The notes: a model not told the origin generated them from the letters alone. 64,000 bases of DNA from Bradyrhizobium sp. SZCCHNS1050 (GCF_032484785.1 NZ_JAUETR010000001.1:4839501-4903500); one strand, 5' to 3'; positions 50,657 to 60,252 are shown, counted from the first letter of the stretch. Translations and numbers: made by a program.

Positions 50657-52183
50657 ATGACGGAGCAGCCTGTTCGCGGAAGCGACGAGGGTGGGCCCAG
50701 GGATCTGCCGCGCATTTCCACCGGAAGTGAAGGCCTCGACGACATTCTCGGCGGCGGCTTCGATCCCAATCGCCTGTATCTGTATGAAGGCCGTCCCGGC
50801 ACCGGGAAGACCACCATAGCGCTGCAGTTCCTGCTCAAGGGCGCAAGTTGTGGCGAGCGCGTGCTGTACATCACGCTGTCGGAAACCCGGCGCGAGCTGG
50901 AGGTCGTGGCGCGGCGCCATGGCTGGTCGCTCGCCGGCGTCGACATGTTCGAGCTGGTGCCGCCGGAAACGACGCTCGACCCGGAGCGCGAGCTCACCGT
51001 GTTCCATCCGGCGGAGGTGGAGCTCAGCGAGACCACCGGTCTGATGTTCAACGAGGTCGAGCGCATCAATCCCAGCCGTGTTGTGATCGACAGCCTGTCG
51101 GAGCTCCGGCTGCTGGCCCAGAGCCCGCTGCGCTATCGCCGCCAGGTGCTCGCGCTGAAGCACTTCTTCACCAAGCGCAACTGCACCGTCGTCCTGCTCG
51201 ACGACCTGTCATCCTCGCAGGACGACCTGCAGCTCCACTCGGTCGCGCATGGTGTCGTGATGCTGGAGCAGCTCGCGATCGAATATGGCGCGGAGCGCCG
51301 CCGGCTGCGCGTGATCAAGATGCGCGGCATCTCGTTCCGGGGCGGCTTCCATGATTTCACGATCGCCTCGGGCGGGCTCAGGATCTTTCCGCGCCTGGTC
51401 GCCGCGGAGCATCACCGATCCTTCGCCGGCGATTTCACCTCGAGCGGCAACGCCGAGCTCGATCAGCTCCTGGGCGGCGGGCTGGAGCGCGGCACCAATG
51501 CGCTTCTCATCGGTGGGGCCGGTGTCGGCAAATCCTCGGTGGCGCTGATCTACGCCATCGCGGCGGCCCAGCGCGGCGAGCACGCGGTCTTCTTCGCATT
51601 CGACGAGGGCCGCGGCACCGTGGAAGCCCGTGCCCGGACGCTCGGCCTGCCGCTCGAACGCCATATCGAATCCGGGCGCATCCATTTCCAGCAGGTCGAC
51701 CCGGCCGAGCTGTCGCCGGGCGAATTCGGCGCCATCGTTCGGCAGAGCGTCGAGCAGGACGGCGCCCGCCTGATCGTCATCGACAGTCTCAACGGCTATC
51801 TCAACGCGATGCCCGACGAGCGCTTTCTCATCCTGCAGATGCATGAGCTGCTGACCTATCTCGGCCAGCAGGGTGTGCTGACCATCCTCGTGCTCGCGCA
51901 GCACGGTCTGGTCGGGCCGATGGATACGCCGCTGGACATCAGCTATCTCAGCGATGCCGTGCTGATGCTGCGCTATTTCGAGGTGGGAGGGGCGGTGCGA
52001 CGCGCATTGTCGGTGGTCAAGAAGCGCAGCGGTCACCACGAGCACAGCATCCGCGAGTTTCGCCTGAGCAGCTCCGGCATCACCCTCGGCCCGCCGCTCA
52101 GGGAATTCAGCGGAATATTTTCCGGCAATCCGCGCTTCACCGGAACGGATATCCCCGACATGGACGTGCGGGATGGGCATTGA
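50657..52183 (+). CDS. KaiC-like double RecA ATPase
   Basis: A 508-aa protein with two KaiC domains. Domain 1: Walker A GRPGTGKTT (residues 45-53) and Walker B region RVVIDSLSELR. Domain 2: Walker A GGAGVGKSS (about residue 290) and LIVIDSLNGYLN. No KaiA or KaiB is nearby. It overlaps the following hybrid histidine kinase by 11 bases, so the two are translated together, pointing to a KaiC-linked signalling pathway rather than a cyanobacterial-type clock. Confidence 0.9.
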   Translation: MTEQPVRGSDEGGPRDLPRISTGSEGLDDILGGGFDPNRLYLYEGRPGTGKTTIALQFLLKGASCGERVLYITLSETRRELEVVARRHGWSLAGVDMFELVPPETTLDPERELTVFHPAEVELSETTGLMFNEVERINPSRVVIDSLSELRLLAQSPLRYRRQVLALKHFFTKRNCTVVLLDDLSSSQDDLQLHSVAHGVVMLEQLAIEYGAERRRLRVIKMRGISFRGGFHDFTIASGGLRIFPRLVAAEHHRSFAGDFTSSGNAELDQLLGGGLERGTNALLIGGAGVGKSSVALIYAIAAAQRGEHAVFFAFDEGRGTVEARARTLGLPLERHIESGRIHFQQVDPAELSPGEFGAIVRQSVEQDGARLIVIDSLNGYLNAMPDERFLILQMHELLTYLGQQGVLTILVLAQHGLVGPMDTPLDISYLSDAVLMLRYFEVGGAVRRALSVVKKRSGHHEHSIREFRLSSSGITLGPPLREFSGIFSGNPRFTGTDIPDMDVRDGH

Positions 52184-53870
52184 GCGAGATCACCGCGTCC
52201 TCGTCTTCGCGCCGATCGGGCGGGACGGGCCGGCATCGGCAGAGCTGCTCCGCAGTGCAAGAATCGAGACGACCGTCTGCTCTGACCTCACGCAGCTGCT
52301 CGGTGAGTTGAGCGCGGGCGTGGGCACGGTCTTCGTTGCCGAGGAAGGGTTGTTCGCAAAGGACACCGCCGCCCTCACGCAATGGGTCGAGCGGCAGCCG
52401 GCCTGGTCCGATTTGCCCTTCATCGTGCTCACGAGTCACCGCGAGCAGAGTGCCGTCGTCACGTGGCGGCGCAATCTGGTAAGCGCGCTGCGCAATGTCT
52501 CGCTGCTCGAACGGCCGATCCAGCCGATCACGCTCACCAGCGCCGTTCAGTCCGCGCTGCGGGCGCGACGTCGTCAATACCAGATTCGCGCTCTCATCCA
52601 GGCGCGCGAGCAGGCGGCGCAGCAGCTCGAGCAACTCGTCGTCGAGCGGACGCGGGCGCTCGCGGAATCGAACGAGCATCTTCGCATCGAGATGGCCGAG
52701 CGCGCGCGGGTCGAGGAGACCCTGCGCCAGACGCAGAAGATCGAGGCCATCGGCCGGCTGACCGGCGGCGTCGCGCACGACTTCAACAATCTGCTGATGG
52801 TGATCTCCGGCGGGCTCGACATGCTCGACCGCCAGAGCGATCCGGCGCGGCGTCGCCGCCTGATGGACGGCATGATCCAGGCGGCGCAGCGCGGCGCCAG
52901 CCTGACCCGTCAGTTGCTCGCGTTCTCGCGCCGGCAGGAGCTGCGGCCCGAGCCGGTCGACATCGCCCGCCAGATCGGCGGCATGCGCGAGCTGCTTGAC
53001 CGCAGCCTGCGCGGCGACGTGCACGTCGAGTTCGATTTCCCCGAGGCGCTCTGGCCAGTCGAGGTCGACCCCGGCGAGCTCGAGCTCGTCGTGCTGAATC
53101 TCGCCGTCAACGCTCGCGACGCGATGCCGACCGGCGGCACGATCGTGGTTCGGGCCGAGAACCTCCGCAATGTGCAAGACGATCAGATCGCCGGCGACTA
53201 CGTCCGCCTGTCGGTGATCGACACCGGCACCGGCATGACGGAGGAGGTTCGCGTCCGGGTGTTCGAGCCGTTCTTCACGACCAAGGACGTCGGCAAAGGG
53301 TCCGGCCTCGGGCTGGCCCAGGTCTATGGATTCGTCACCCAGTCACGCGGCACCGTCCGCATCGACTCGGAGCCGGGCAAGGGGACGACGATTGCGCTCT
53401 ACCTTCCGAGGTCCGAGCACGCGGCGTCCAGGGAGCCGCACCATCTGATCGATCTGCAGCGGCCCCAGGCCCGCCAGCGCAACGAAGGCCGCGTGCTGCT
53501 GGTCGAGGATGACGATGAGGTCGCTGCGCTCGTCGGCGAGATGCTCCGCCAGCTCGGCTATGAGGTGACCCGCGCCTCCAGCGCGGCCGCGGCGCTCGGT
53601 GCGCTGGCCGACGGACGAGCCGTCGATCTCGTGTTCTCCGACGTCATGATGCCGGGGGGCATGAACGGTGTCGAGCTGGCGCGCGAGATTCAGAAACGGC
53701 GCGGCGACATGCCGATCCTGTTGACCAGCGGCTATTCGGGCGCTGCCGTTCACGCCGCCAAGGAGGCGGGCGTCCGCATCCTGTCGAAGCCATATCGCAT
53801 CGACGAACTGGCGACCGCACTCGATGCGGTGAAGATGGACCACGTCTGGTCGCAGGCGCGCATCTCGTGA
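52173..53870 (+). CDS. Hybrid histidine kinase with C-terminal receiver
   Basis: A 565-aa soluble protein. Residues 1-130 form a receiver-like domain without a clear phosphate-accepting Asp. A coiled coil (about 140-190) leads to the H-box GGVAHDFNNLLMV (H202). The ATPase domain has NLAVNARDAM (N box), DTGTGM and GKGSGLGLAQV. A receiver domain near residues 430-555 has the Asp in LVFSDVMMPGG. No membrane segment is present. It is coupled to the KaiC-like gene, which is its probable input or output partner. Confidence 0.9.
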   Translation: MGIERDHRVLVFAPIGRDGPASAELLRSARIETTVCSDLTQLLGELSAGVGTVFVAEEGLFAKDTAALTQWVERQPAWSDLPFIVLTSHREQSAVVTWRRNLVSALRNVSLLERPIQPITLTSAVQSALRARRRQYQIRALIQAREQAAQQLEQLVVERTRALAESNEHLRIEMAERARVEETLRQTQKIEAIGRLTGGVAHDFNNLLMVISGGLDMLDRQSDPARRRRLMDGMIQAAQRGASLTRQLLAFSRRQELRPEPVDIARQIGGMRELLDRSLRGDVHVEFDFPEALWPVEVDPGELELVVLNLAVNARDAMPTGGTIVVRAENLRNVQDDQIAGDYVRLSVIDTGTGMTEEVRVRVFEPFFTTKDVGKGSGLGLAQVYGFVTQSRGTVRIDSEPGKGTTIALYLPRSEHAASREPHHLIDLQRPQARQRNEGRVLLVEDDDEVAALVGEMLRQLGYEVTRASSAAAALGALADGRAVDLVFSDVMMPGGMNGVELAREIQKRRGDMPILLTSGYSGAAVHAAKEAGVRILSKPYRIDELATALDAVKMDHVWSQARIS

Positions 53871-53933
53871 TGCGGGGGGCTGATGGTGAGCTGCTGATAG
53901 CGAGCTGCGGTCTCGGACCTCTCCGGTTCGCGA

Positions 53934-54146
53934 TCAACCGCGCTCGATCAGCACCGAAACCGTGACATGCCCGACCTCGCCGTCATCGGAGCTGACCTTG
54001 AGGCTGACGTTCGTGGAGGAGGGATCGAGCCGGTCGCGTGCGATTGCAAGCGCGGTGTCCGCCGTCTGCATCAGCACCGTCTCGACATCATCGAAATCGA
54101 CGCCATCGCCGCGCATTTCGCCAGGACTTGTCACATAGAAGCGCAT
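53934..54146 (-). CDS. DUF6894-type small protein, 70 aa
   Basis: MRFYVTSPGE start, an acidic turn GDGVDFDDVETVLMQTADTA, and a final beta strand ending in VSVLIERG match the small DUF6894 proteins common in rhizobia. Function unknown. It lies directly behind the Crp-like remnant. Confidence 0.65.
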   Translation of the reverse strand: MRFYVTSPGEMRGDGVDFDDVETVLMQTADTALAIARDRLDPSSTNVSLKVSSDDGEVGHVTVSVLIERG

Positions 54147-54189
54147 CTCGTTCGTCCTGATCTGCCGTCACCCGAAGGCGGGAGCCGTC

Positions 54190-54600
54190 GATCTGGTGGA
54201 GATATGCGGGATCGAACCCTCCAGCAGCCACGACCATCTCAAAATCGAACATTGTGACAAGGTTCCTGCGGATGTCCGGAACACCCTGAACGCGGAACTC
54301 CTGAAGCACCCGCTTCACATGCACCGTGCTGAGACGGAGGGCTTCGGCGAGCGCAGGCTCGTAATCGGGAACTGATACTCGTTGTCGGCGACAAGACCGA
54401 CCTCCGCCAGGCGTTGTCGCAGCTCAGCGACGAGATGCGCCACGCGTGCCGCTGCCGAGCCAAAGCCGAGGTGCCGCGGTGTCGATGGTGTTCAGCTCGT
54501 GCCGTCGCAACCGGCGGGTCAGGATCGTCATGGGATGCCTGACCCGCTCGCGATGGCGAAGCTCAAGACCATCGGCTTGAGGCAGGGTCTGCAGGACCGG
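54190..54600 (-). pseudogene. Degenerate Crp/FNR-family regulator
   Basis: Pieces of a Crp-type protein appear in different frames: an N-terminal PCLKPMVLS-like piece, AAARVAHLVAELRQRLAEVG and EYQFPIT, then after a frameshift ALAEALRLSTVHVKRVLQEF and FDPAYLHQ. The ligand-binding domain is mostly missing and the helix-turn-helix is out of frame with the dimer helix. Non-functional. Confidence 0.55.
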
Positions 54601-54686
54601 AGGCGATCATCGAAAACGGCCGAATGCGAGGTCTGTTCCTCGCGGATCAGTTTTTTGCCGGCAGCCAGCCGCGACCGAACCGGTGC

Positions 54687-54872
54687 TCACCGCCGGTCGT
54701 CCATCCAATTGACAGATCCGCAGGCGGTACAATTGAACAGACGCGCCGCTTCGCCGGTTCGTGGGTTCAGGATGCTCTGAACCGCGCGCGCCGGTTGTCC
54801 GCAGCCGCGGCAGCGCGCCGGCTCGGTCCGACCGCTGTGGGAGTCACTGCTCTGATCCGACACGTCTGCCAT
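54687..54872 (-). CDS. Small zinc-ribbon protein, 61 aa
   Basis: Two CxxC knuckles (RCRGCGQP and FNCTACGSVNW) are separated by ARAVQSILNPRTGEAARL. The start MADVSDQSSD at 54872 is chosen by length; longer upstream frames are Arg/Pro-rich. Probably a free-standing zinc ribbon of unknown partner. Confidence 0.6.
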   Translation of the reverse strand: MADVSDQSSDSHSGRTEPARCRGCGQPARAVQSILNPRTGEAARLFNCTACGSVNWMDDRR

Positions 54873-55091
54873 GGCTGCCCCGAAACGGACGAGAGCGGGC
54901 GGTGGATCAGGTCGACCGCGCACGCCGGTCTGAGATGGGAGTGGGGGCGCCCGACGCTGGCCTTTTCTGGTCGATCCGCGGTTCCCCGCACCCGGCCGCG
55001 CTGCGATGACCCGCCGAGAAAATAGATGGCGTCGGTGTCGGGCCGCCGAGCCTTGCATCGTCCTCTGCGAAGGACACGGAGGACTCCAGAC

Positions 55092-55826
55092 ATGACCCCC
55101 AGAATAGTCACCGCGGACGAATGGACCGAAGCGCATCGCGCCCACCTCGCCCAGGAGAAGGCCTTCATCAGGCAGCGCGATGCGCTGGCTGCCGCCCGCC
55201 GGGCGCTGCCGTGGGTCCGGGTCGAGAAGGACTATGTCTTCCAGGCGGCGGACGGACCCGTCAGCCTGGGCGATCTGTTTCAGGGACGGAGCCAGCTGAT
55301 CGTCTATCATTTCATGATGGCGCCGGGCGATCCGCACCGCTGTCCCGGCTGCTCGTTTCTGTGCGACCACATCGACGGCTCCAACCAGCACCTCCGCCAC
55401 CACGACGTCAGCCTGGTCGTCGTGTCGCGTGCGCCGCTCGCCGAGATCGCGCCGTTCAAGGCGCGCATGGGCTGGGCGTTCGACTGGGTGTCATCCGAGG
55501 GCAGTGATTTCAACTTCGACTTTCAGGTCTCGTTCTCGGACGAGCAGATCGCGACGGGCAAGGCCGCCTACAATTTCGCACCCTTGACGAGCAGGTCGCC
55601 CGAGCTCCCGGGCCTGACCGTGTTCACCAAGGACGACGCCGGTAACATCTTCTGCACGTTCCAGGTCCGCTCCCGCGGCGGCGATCCCCTGATCGGCGCC
55701 TATCACTATCTCGATCTCACGCCCAAGGGCCGCAACGAGACCGGCCGCGGCAACCTCTCCGATTGGGTGCGCCTGCACGATGAATATGAGGAAAGCGGCG
55801 CGCGAGACTGTCATTGCGGCCGGTAG
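55092..55826 (+). CDS. DUF899 thioredoxin-like protein
   Basis: A 244-aa protein. Its motifs are KDYVFQAADGPVSLGDLF, LIVYHFMMAPGDPHRCPGC with the CPGCSFLCD site, and VSSEGSDFNFDFQVSF. The DUF899 family has a thioredoxin fold of unknown substrate; many are annotated as putative dithiol-disulfide oxidoreductases. The C-terminus DCHCGR adds a CxC. Stand-alone gene. Confidence 0.88.
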   Translation: MTPRIVTADEWTEAHRAHLAQEKAFIRQRDALAAARRALPWVRVEKDYVFQAADGPVSLGDLFQGRSQLIVYHFMMAPGDPHRCPGCSFLCDHIDGSNQHLRHHDVSLVVVSRAPLAEIAPFKARMGWAFDWVSSEGSDFNFDFQVSFSDEQIATGKAAYNFAPLTSRSPELPGLTVFTKDDAGNIFCTFQVRSRGGDPLIGAYHYLDLTPKGRNETGRGNLSDWVRLHDEYEESGARDCHCGR

Positions 55827-55836
55827 ATCGAAACGA

Positions 55837-55866
55837 GTAGGGCGGATCAGCGCAGCGTGATCCGCG
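55837..55866. repeat. Short palindromic repeat (GTAGGGCGGAT type)
   Basis: GTAGGGCGGATCAGCGCAGC followed by GTGATCCGC gives imperfect dyad symmetry typical of a small rhizobial intergenic repeat. Confidence 0.5.
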
Positions 55867-55975
55867 GCGCCGTCAGTGCCGCCATGCGGACACAGGAAAT
55901 CGTGAAGGGTCCTCATAGGATCGATGCCCGGTCGGCGGACTTGTCGCGCGTGATGACGCATTCGAGGAGGCTTCC

Positions 55976-56368
55976 ATGCGCCGAGCCATGTTGCGACTGA
56001 CGATATCAGCCCTGGTTTTTGCCTGCGGCACCGCCGCCGCTCTGGCGCAAAGCCAGACCACGCCGGATCAGCAGAAGATGCCGCCTGCGATGGCCCCGGG
56101 AACCGGCTCGCCGATTGGCGGCATGATGGGCGGCGGCATGATGGGGCATATGCCCGGCCCGATGGGACGCGGCGGGATGGGCGGCGGCGTCATGGGCCCG
56201 GCATTGATGCGCATGGTGTTCGCACTTGTCGACACCGACGGCGACGGCACGATCTCGCTGCAGGAATTCCAGGCGGCGCATGAGCGCATCTTCAAGGCCA
56301 TGGACAGCAACAAGGACGGCAAGTTGACCCCGGAAGAGATGCAGGCGTTCATGCACGGGCCGCAATGA
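55976..56368 (+). CDS. Exported EF-hand protein
   Basis: A 130-aa protein with a signal peptide (RLTISALVFACGTAAALAQ). A Met/Gly/Pro-rich stretch follows (GGMMGGGMMGHMPGPMGRGG). Two EF-hand loops are seen, DTDGDGTISLQEF and DSNKDGKLTPEEM, both with full calcium-ligand sets. The Met-rich part could bind copper; that is speculative. Confidence 0.85.
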   Translation: MRRAMLRLTISALVFACGTAAALAQSQTTPDQQKMPPAMAPGTGSPIGGMMGGGMMGHMPGPMGRGGMGGGVMGPALMRMVFALVDTDGDGTISLQEFQAAHERIFKAMDSNKDGKLTPEEMQAFMHGPQ

Positions 56369-56434
56369 CCGGCGTCAAACCGGCGTGATGGTCGGGCCTG
56401 CGCTGGCGCGAGTCCGGCAAGTGCGGCCATTTCG

Positions 56435-56448
56435 CTGATCTCGATCAA
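56435..56448. promoter_or_regulatory. Imperfect FNR-like site
   Basis: CTGATCTCGATCAA has one consensus half (TCAA) and one altered half (CTGA for TTGA), 104 bp before the DUF302 start codon. Weak. Confidence 0.3.
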
Positions 56449-56551
56449 GTGCCCGCCGCACGGACGCGCAACAGTGCCGCCGTCAGATCCGATCGCCGCG
56501 TGCGACGAACTGCGTCGACGCGGCGGCAGACCAGCCGGAAAAGAGGCGAGC

Positions 56552-56935
56552 ATGACCTACTATTTTGCCAAAGCGGTCAATCTATCGTTCGACGCGGCGA
56601 TCGAGCGGGTGACGGCCGAGCTGAAGGCACGCGGCTTTGGCGTTCTGACCCGCATCGATGTGCAGGCGACGCTGCGCGAGAAGATCGGCGCCGACTTTCG
56701 GCCCTACACCATCCTGGGCGCCTGCAATCCGAAGCTGGCGCATGAGGCATTGCAGGCGGAGAGCCGGATCGGCACCATGCTTCCCTGCAACGTCATCGTC
56801 CAGGAGATCGGCGGGAAGGTCGAGGTCGCCGCCGTGAATCCCGTCGCCTCGATGCAGGCCATCGAGAATGCGGCGCTCGCGACGCTCGCCACAAAGGTCT
56901 CTGACGCTTTGAAGGCGGTGGTCGAGGCGGTGTAG
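56552..56935 (+). CDS. DUF302 protein
   Basis: A 127-aa protein. The pattern FDAAIERVTAELKARGFGVL, FRPYTILGACNPKLAHEAL and GTMLPCNVIVQEIGGKVEVA is diagnostic of DUF302. The conserved Cys of GACNP and LPCNV are present. No signal peptide. Function unknown; family members are often near redox genes. Confidence 0.9.
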   Translation: MTYYFAKAVNLSFDAAIERVTAELKARGFGVLTRIDVQATLREKIGADFRPYTILGACNPKLAHEALQAESRIGTMLPCNVIVQEIGGKVEVAAVNPVASMQAIENAALATLATKVSDALKAVVEAV

Positions 56936-56964
56936 CTCTGCCGTCCAACGGGACCACCGCTGAT

Positions 56965-57135
56965 CGGAGGATCGCCGGCCCAGGTCCATGACGACACCAG
57001 GGATGATGGACCGCGGTGATCGCCCGCGCGCATCAGGCGTTCTTGCAGTGGCGGTTGCTCCCGGCGCCGAGGTCCTGCGAGCTGGTGCGGCTGTTCGGAG
57101 AGGAGCTGCACGCCAACAAGGCGACGCCCCACGAT
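56965..57135 (+). pseudogene. Fragment of an ALDH7-type aldehyde dehydrogenase gene
   Basis: Translating from 57016 gives IARAHQAFLQWRLLPAP and ELVRLFGEELHANKA, nearly the same as residues about 59-95 of the intact dehydrogenase at 61841-63391. DNA similarity starts near 56965 with small indels and ends abruptly near 57135. A partial duplicate. Confidence 0.75.
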
Positions 57136-57377
57136 CTCCGCGCCACGCGCCCGATTGTCGACGATCCTGGGGCCGCAGCGCAGCTTCCGCGCGACGTCAT
57201 TGTATGTCGGACGTCATGTCACAGCGGTAGAACTACGGAAAAGCCGGAATTCTCAACGCGCTTTAACGAGAGTGGAACAAGTTGCATCAATTTTTGCGCA
57301 GACATGTCGCCGGGCGCGCGGGACGATCGTCACCGCCGCCGACCATCTGCAAACGAACTATTCATCTGGAGGTTACC

Positions 57378-59063
57378 TTGTTGTTTCGATCGAACAGCCG
57401 CTCGGACGCGGAAGCACAGCTTGCAGCAATCAGTCGCGCGATGGCCGTGATCGAATTCCAGCTCGACGGCACGATCATCACCGCGAACAAGAACTTCCTG
57501 AACGCACTCGGCTATCAGCTAGAGGAAATCCAGGGCAGGCATCACAGCATGTTCGTGGAGCCTTCCGAACGCGACGGTGCCGCCTACCGCGAGTTCTGGG
57601 CGGCGCTGAGCCGCGGCGAGCTCAAGGCCGCCGAGTTCAAGCGCATCGGCAAGGGCGGTCGCGAAATCTGGATCGAAGCGTCCTATAATCCCGTCCTCGA
57701 CAGCGCCGGCAAGCCGGTGAAGGTCGTCAAGTTCGCGACCGACATCACCGAGAAGAAGCTGCGCAGCATGGCCGACGGCTCCAAGCTTGCCGCCATCGAT
57801 CGCGCGCAGGCCATGATCGAATTCAAGCTCGACGGCACCATCGTCAGTGCCAACAAGAATTTCCTGGATGCGCTGGGCTATCGCCTCGACGAGATCCAGG
57901 GCAAGCATCACAGCATGTTCGTCGAACCCGCGCTGCGCGACAGCGCGGCCTACCGCGAGTTCTGGGCAGCTCTCAATCGCGGCGAATATCAGGGCGGCGA
58001 ATACAAGCGCATCGGCAAGGGCGGCAAGGAAGTGTGGATCCTCGCCACCTACAATCCGGTGCTCGATGCGACGGGCAGGCCGATCGGAGTCGTCAAGTTC
58101 GCAACCGATGTCACCGCGCAGAAGCTGAAGAACGCCGACCTCGCCGGCCAGATCGAGGCCATCGGCAAGTCCCAGGCCGTGATCGAGTTCAACATGGACG
58201 GCACGGTCATCACCGCGAACGACAATTTCCTGCACGCGCTCGGCTACACGCTGGCCGAGATCCGGGGCAAGCATCACAGCATGTTCGTCGAACCGTCCGA
58301 GCGGGAGAGCGCCGCCTACCGCGACTTCTGGGCCAGCCTGAACCGTGGTCAGTACCAGTCGGCCGAATACAAGCGCATCGGCAAGGGCGGCCGGGAGGTC
58401 TATATCCAGGCCTCCTACAATCCGATCCTCGACCTCAACGGCAAGCCGTTCAAGGTGGTCAAATACGCGACCGACGTCACCCGGCAGGTCTTCGTTCGCA
58501 TGGGCAACGAGCGCGTGCGCGCCATGATGGAATCGGTGGCGGCGGGCGCGGAGGAGCTCAACGCGTCCGTGCGCGAGATTTCCGAAGCCATGACGAAGTC
58601 GCGCGAGACCGCCATGGGCGCGGTGGACCGTGTCACCTCAGCCGATGCGCAGGCGCAGCGGCTCTCGGATGCCGCTCAGTCGATGAGCGGCATCGTCGAG
58701 ATGATCCACAACATCACCGGCCAGATCAATCTGCTGGCGCTGAATGCCACCATCGAGTCCGCCAGGGCCGGCGAAGCTGGCAGAGGCTTTGCCGTGGTTG
58801 CCTCCGAGGTCAAGAACCTTGCCACCCAGGCAAAGACCGCCACCGACAAGATCGCGACCGAGATCGACAGTCTCAACAATATTTCCGGGGGCGTCGTCAC
58901 GTCTCTCGGCTCGATCAAGCAGGCGATCCAGAACGTCAGCGAGTATGTGACGTCGACGGCCGCCGCCGTCGAGGAGCAGAGCACCGTCACGAGCGAGATG
59001 TCGTCCAGCATGGCGCGCGCCGCGGCCGAGGCTCAGGCTCTGGCCGAGCGCGCCGCGGCTTGA
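57378..59063 (+). CDS. Soluble methyl-accepting chemotaxis protein with three PAS domains
   Basis: About 561 aa. TTG start preceded by GGAGG at five-base spacing; upstream frame looks non-coding. Three tandem PAS-PAC units of about 120 residues share AVIEFxxDGTxITANxNFLxALGY, then [17 protein letters not shown] and [23 protein letters not shown] segments. The C-terminal signalling domain has [16 protein letters not shown] and [24 protein letters not shown] (the conserved hairpin tip is just before and after). No membrane segment, so a cytoplasmic sensor; PAS repeats of this type often bind heme or flavin. Confidence 0.9.
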   Translation: MLFRSNSRSDAEAQLAAISRAMAVIEFQLDGTIITANKNFLNALGYQLEEIQGRHHSMFVEPSERDGAAYREFWAALSRGELKAAEFKRIGKGGREIWIEASYNPVLDSAGKPVKVVKFATDITEKKLRSMADGSKLAAIDRAQAMIEFKLDGTIVSANKNFLDALGYRLDEIQGKHHSMFVEPALRDSAAYREFWAALNRGEYQGGEYKRIGKGGKEVWILATYNPVLDATGRPIGVVKFATDVTAQKLKNADLAGQIEAIGKSQAVIEFNMDGTVITANDNFLHALGYTLAEIRGKHHSMFVEPSERESAAYRDFWASLNRGQYQSAEYKRIGKGGREVYIQASYNPILDLNGKPFKVVKYATDVTRQVFVRMGNERVRAMMESVAAGAEELNASVREISEAMTKSRETAMGAVDRVTSADAQAQRLSDAAQSMSGIVEMIHNITGQINLLALNATIESARAGEAGRGFAVVASEVKNLATQAKTATDKIATEIDSLNNISGGVVTSLGSIKQAIQNVSEYVTSTAAAVEEQSTVTSEMSSSMARAAAEAQALAERAAA

Positions 59064-59086
59064 GGTCGGATCGGAAAGCACCGATC

Positions 59087-59118
59087 GCGCGGCGGCCTGT
59101 CAATCCAGGCCGCCGCGC
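59087..59118 (+). terminator. Strong hairpin after the chemoreceptor gene
   Basis: A 13-bp perfect stem GCGCGGCGGCCTG / CAGGCCGCCGCGC with a 6-base loop, 24 bp behind the stop codon. The T-tract is weak. Confidence 0.65.
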
Positions 59119-59198
59119 CGTTGCAGGCAATGCCGCCGCCCCGCACGTCATGCGCCTGTCGTCTTCGCCGAATTCCACCTTTCCCATCGGGGCGATCC

Positions 59199-59453
59199 GT
59201 GGCAGATATCCTCGCATTTCCCGCCCGGGCCCCGTTGCGTATCATCGACGCGAGAGCAGAACGGCGGCGCGATGCGGTGGTCACCAGCGAGATCGGACGG
59301 CTGCGGCGCGAATTGGAGGCTTGGCGAAGCGCGGTCGACAATCTGGAGCGATGCATCAGGTCGGATCCGGCCCTCGCATCGCTTGCTGCCGAGTGCGACA
59401 AGATCCGCGACCTGATCTCCGTCACCGCGGGCAAGCTTGAAACATTGCTGTAA
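59199..59453 (+). CDS. Hypothetical protein, 84 aa
   Basis: GTG start giving MADILAFPARAPLRIIDARA followed by a coiled-coil helix EIGRLRRELEAWRSAVDNLE. Not recognised; the pattern looks coding. It ends 35 bp before the convergent cysE. Confidence 0.5.
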   Translation: MADILAFPARAPLRIIDARAERRRDAVVTSEIGRLRRELEAWRSAVDNLERCIRSDPALASLAAECDKIRDLISVTAGKLETLL

Positions 59454-59487
59454 AACCGGCCGCCCCAGGGGGCGCGAGGAGTCGTGG

Positions 59488-60252
59488 TCAGGCTGGGACC
59501 GGCTGCTCCGGGCAGTTCGTCAGGCGCGCCGGCGTGCCCACGGCGGTGCAGCCCGACGGCATATCGGTGGTGACGACGGCACCGGCGCCGATCTTGGCAA
59601 AATCACCGATCGCGACGTCGCCCAGCACGGTCGCGCCCGAGGCGAGCAGCACGCCGCGGCCGATCCGCGGGGCGCGGCCGGGCAGCGCGTCGGGTCGTCC
59701 GATCGTAACGTTCTGCAGAATGGTGACGTCGTGGCCAATGCTGCTGTGGGCGCCAATGACGATGCCGGTAGCATGATCGAGAAACACCGCGGTCCCGAGC
59801 CGCGCCGAGGGATGGATGCTCACCTGCAGGGATGTTGACGAGTCCGCCTGCATCAGGAGCGCCAGGTCGGGTTGCCCGTTGCTCCAGAGCCAGTGCGCGA
59901 CGCGATGCGCCTGCAGCGCGACGTAGCCTTTGTAGTTCAGCAGCGGCGGCAGCAGCGCCGTCGTCGCTGGATCCTGCGCCGCGATCGCCCCGAGGTCGCG
60001 ACCCGCCGCCTCGACGAGCTCAGGCGCGGCGGCATACGCCTCGCGCGCGACCGCGGCAAATCGGGCGCGCGCGGCATCGCCACTGCCGAGGCGGATGCCA
60101 ATCTGCTGCGCGACGGCGCTGCCGAGATCAGAATGATCGAGGATTGCAGCCGACAGGGCGCGGCCGAACACGGGATCGGCCGCGGCGATGCGCCGGGCCT
60201 CGTGCTGGATCGACGGCCAGAGCTCGGGACTGGATGTGTGTGTGTCGGCCAT
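59488..60252 (-). CDS. cysE: Serine O-acetyltransferase
   Basis: A 254-aa protein. The N-terminal helical domain has LNYKGYVALQAHRVAHWLW. The left-handed beta-helix shows hexapeptide repeats from SIHPSARLGTAVFLDHATGI through DVTILQNVTIG to TVLGDVAIGDFAKIGAGAVV. The catalytic Asp-His pair sits in LDHATG with the earlier HP. It acetylates serine for cysteine synthesis. Shorter at the C-terminus than feedback-sensitive forms by a few residues, so inhibition by cysteine is uncertain. Confidence 0.92.
   Translation of the reverse strand: MADTHTSSPELWPSIQHEARRIAAADPVFGRALSAAILDHSDLGSAVAQQIGIRLGSGDAARARFAAVAREAYAAAPELVEAAGRDLGAIAAQDPATTALLPPLLNYKGYVALQAHRVAHWLWSNGQPDLALLMQADSSTSLQVSIHPSARLGTAVFLDHATGIVIGAHSSIGHDVTILQNVTIGRPDALPGRAPRIGRGVLLASGATVLGDVAIGDFAKIGAGAVVTTDMPSGCTAVGTPARLTNCPEQPVPA

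Noticed and set aside
57437..58500. Regularly spaced repeats reminiscent of an array
   Set aside because: They are the three PAS-coding units of one gene, not a CRISPR; no short repeat/spacer structure is seen anywhere in the window.
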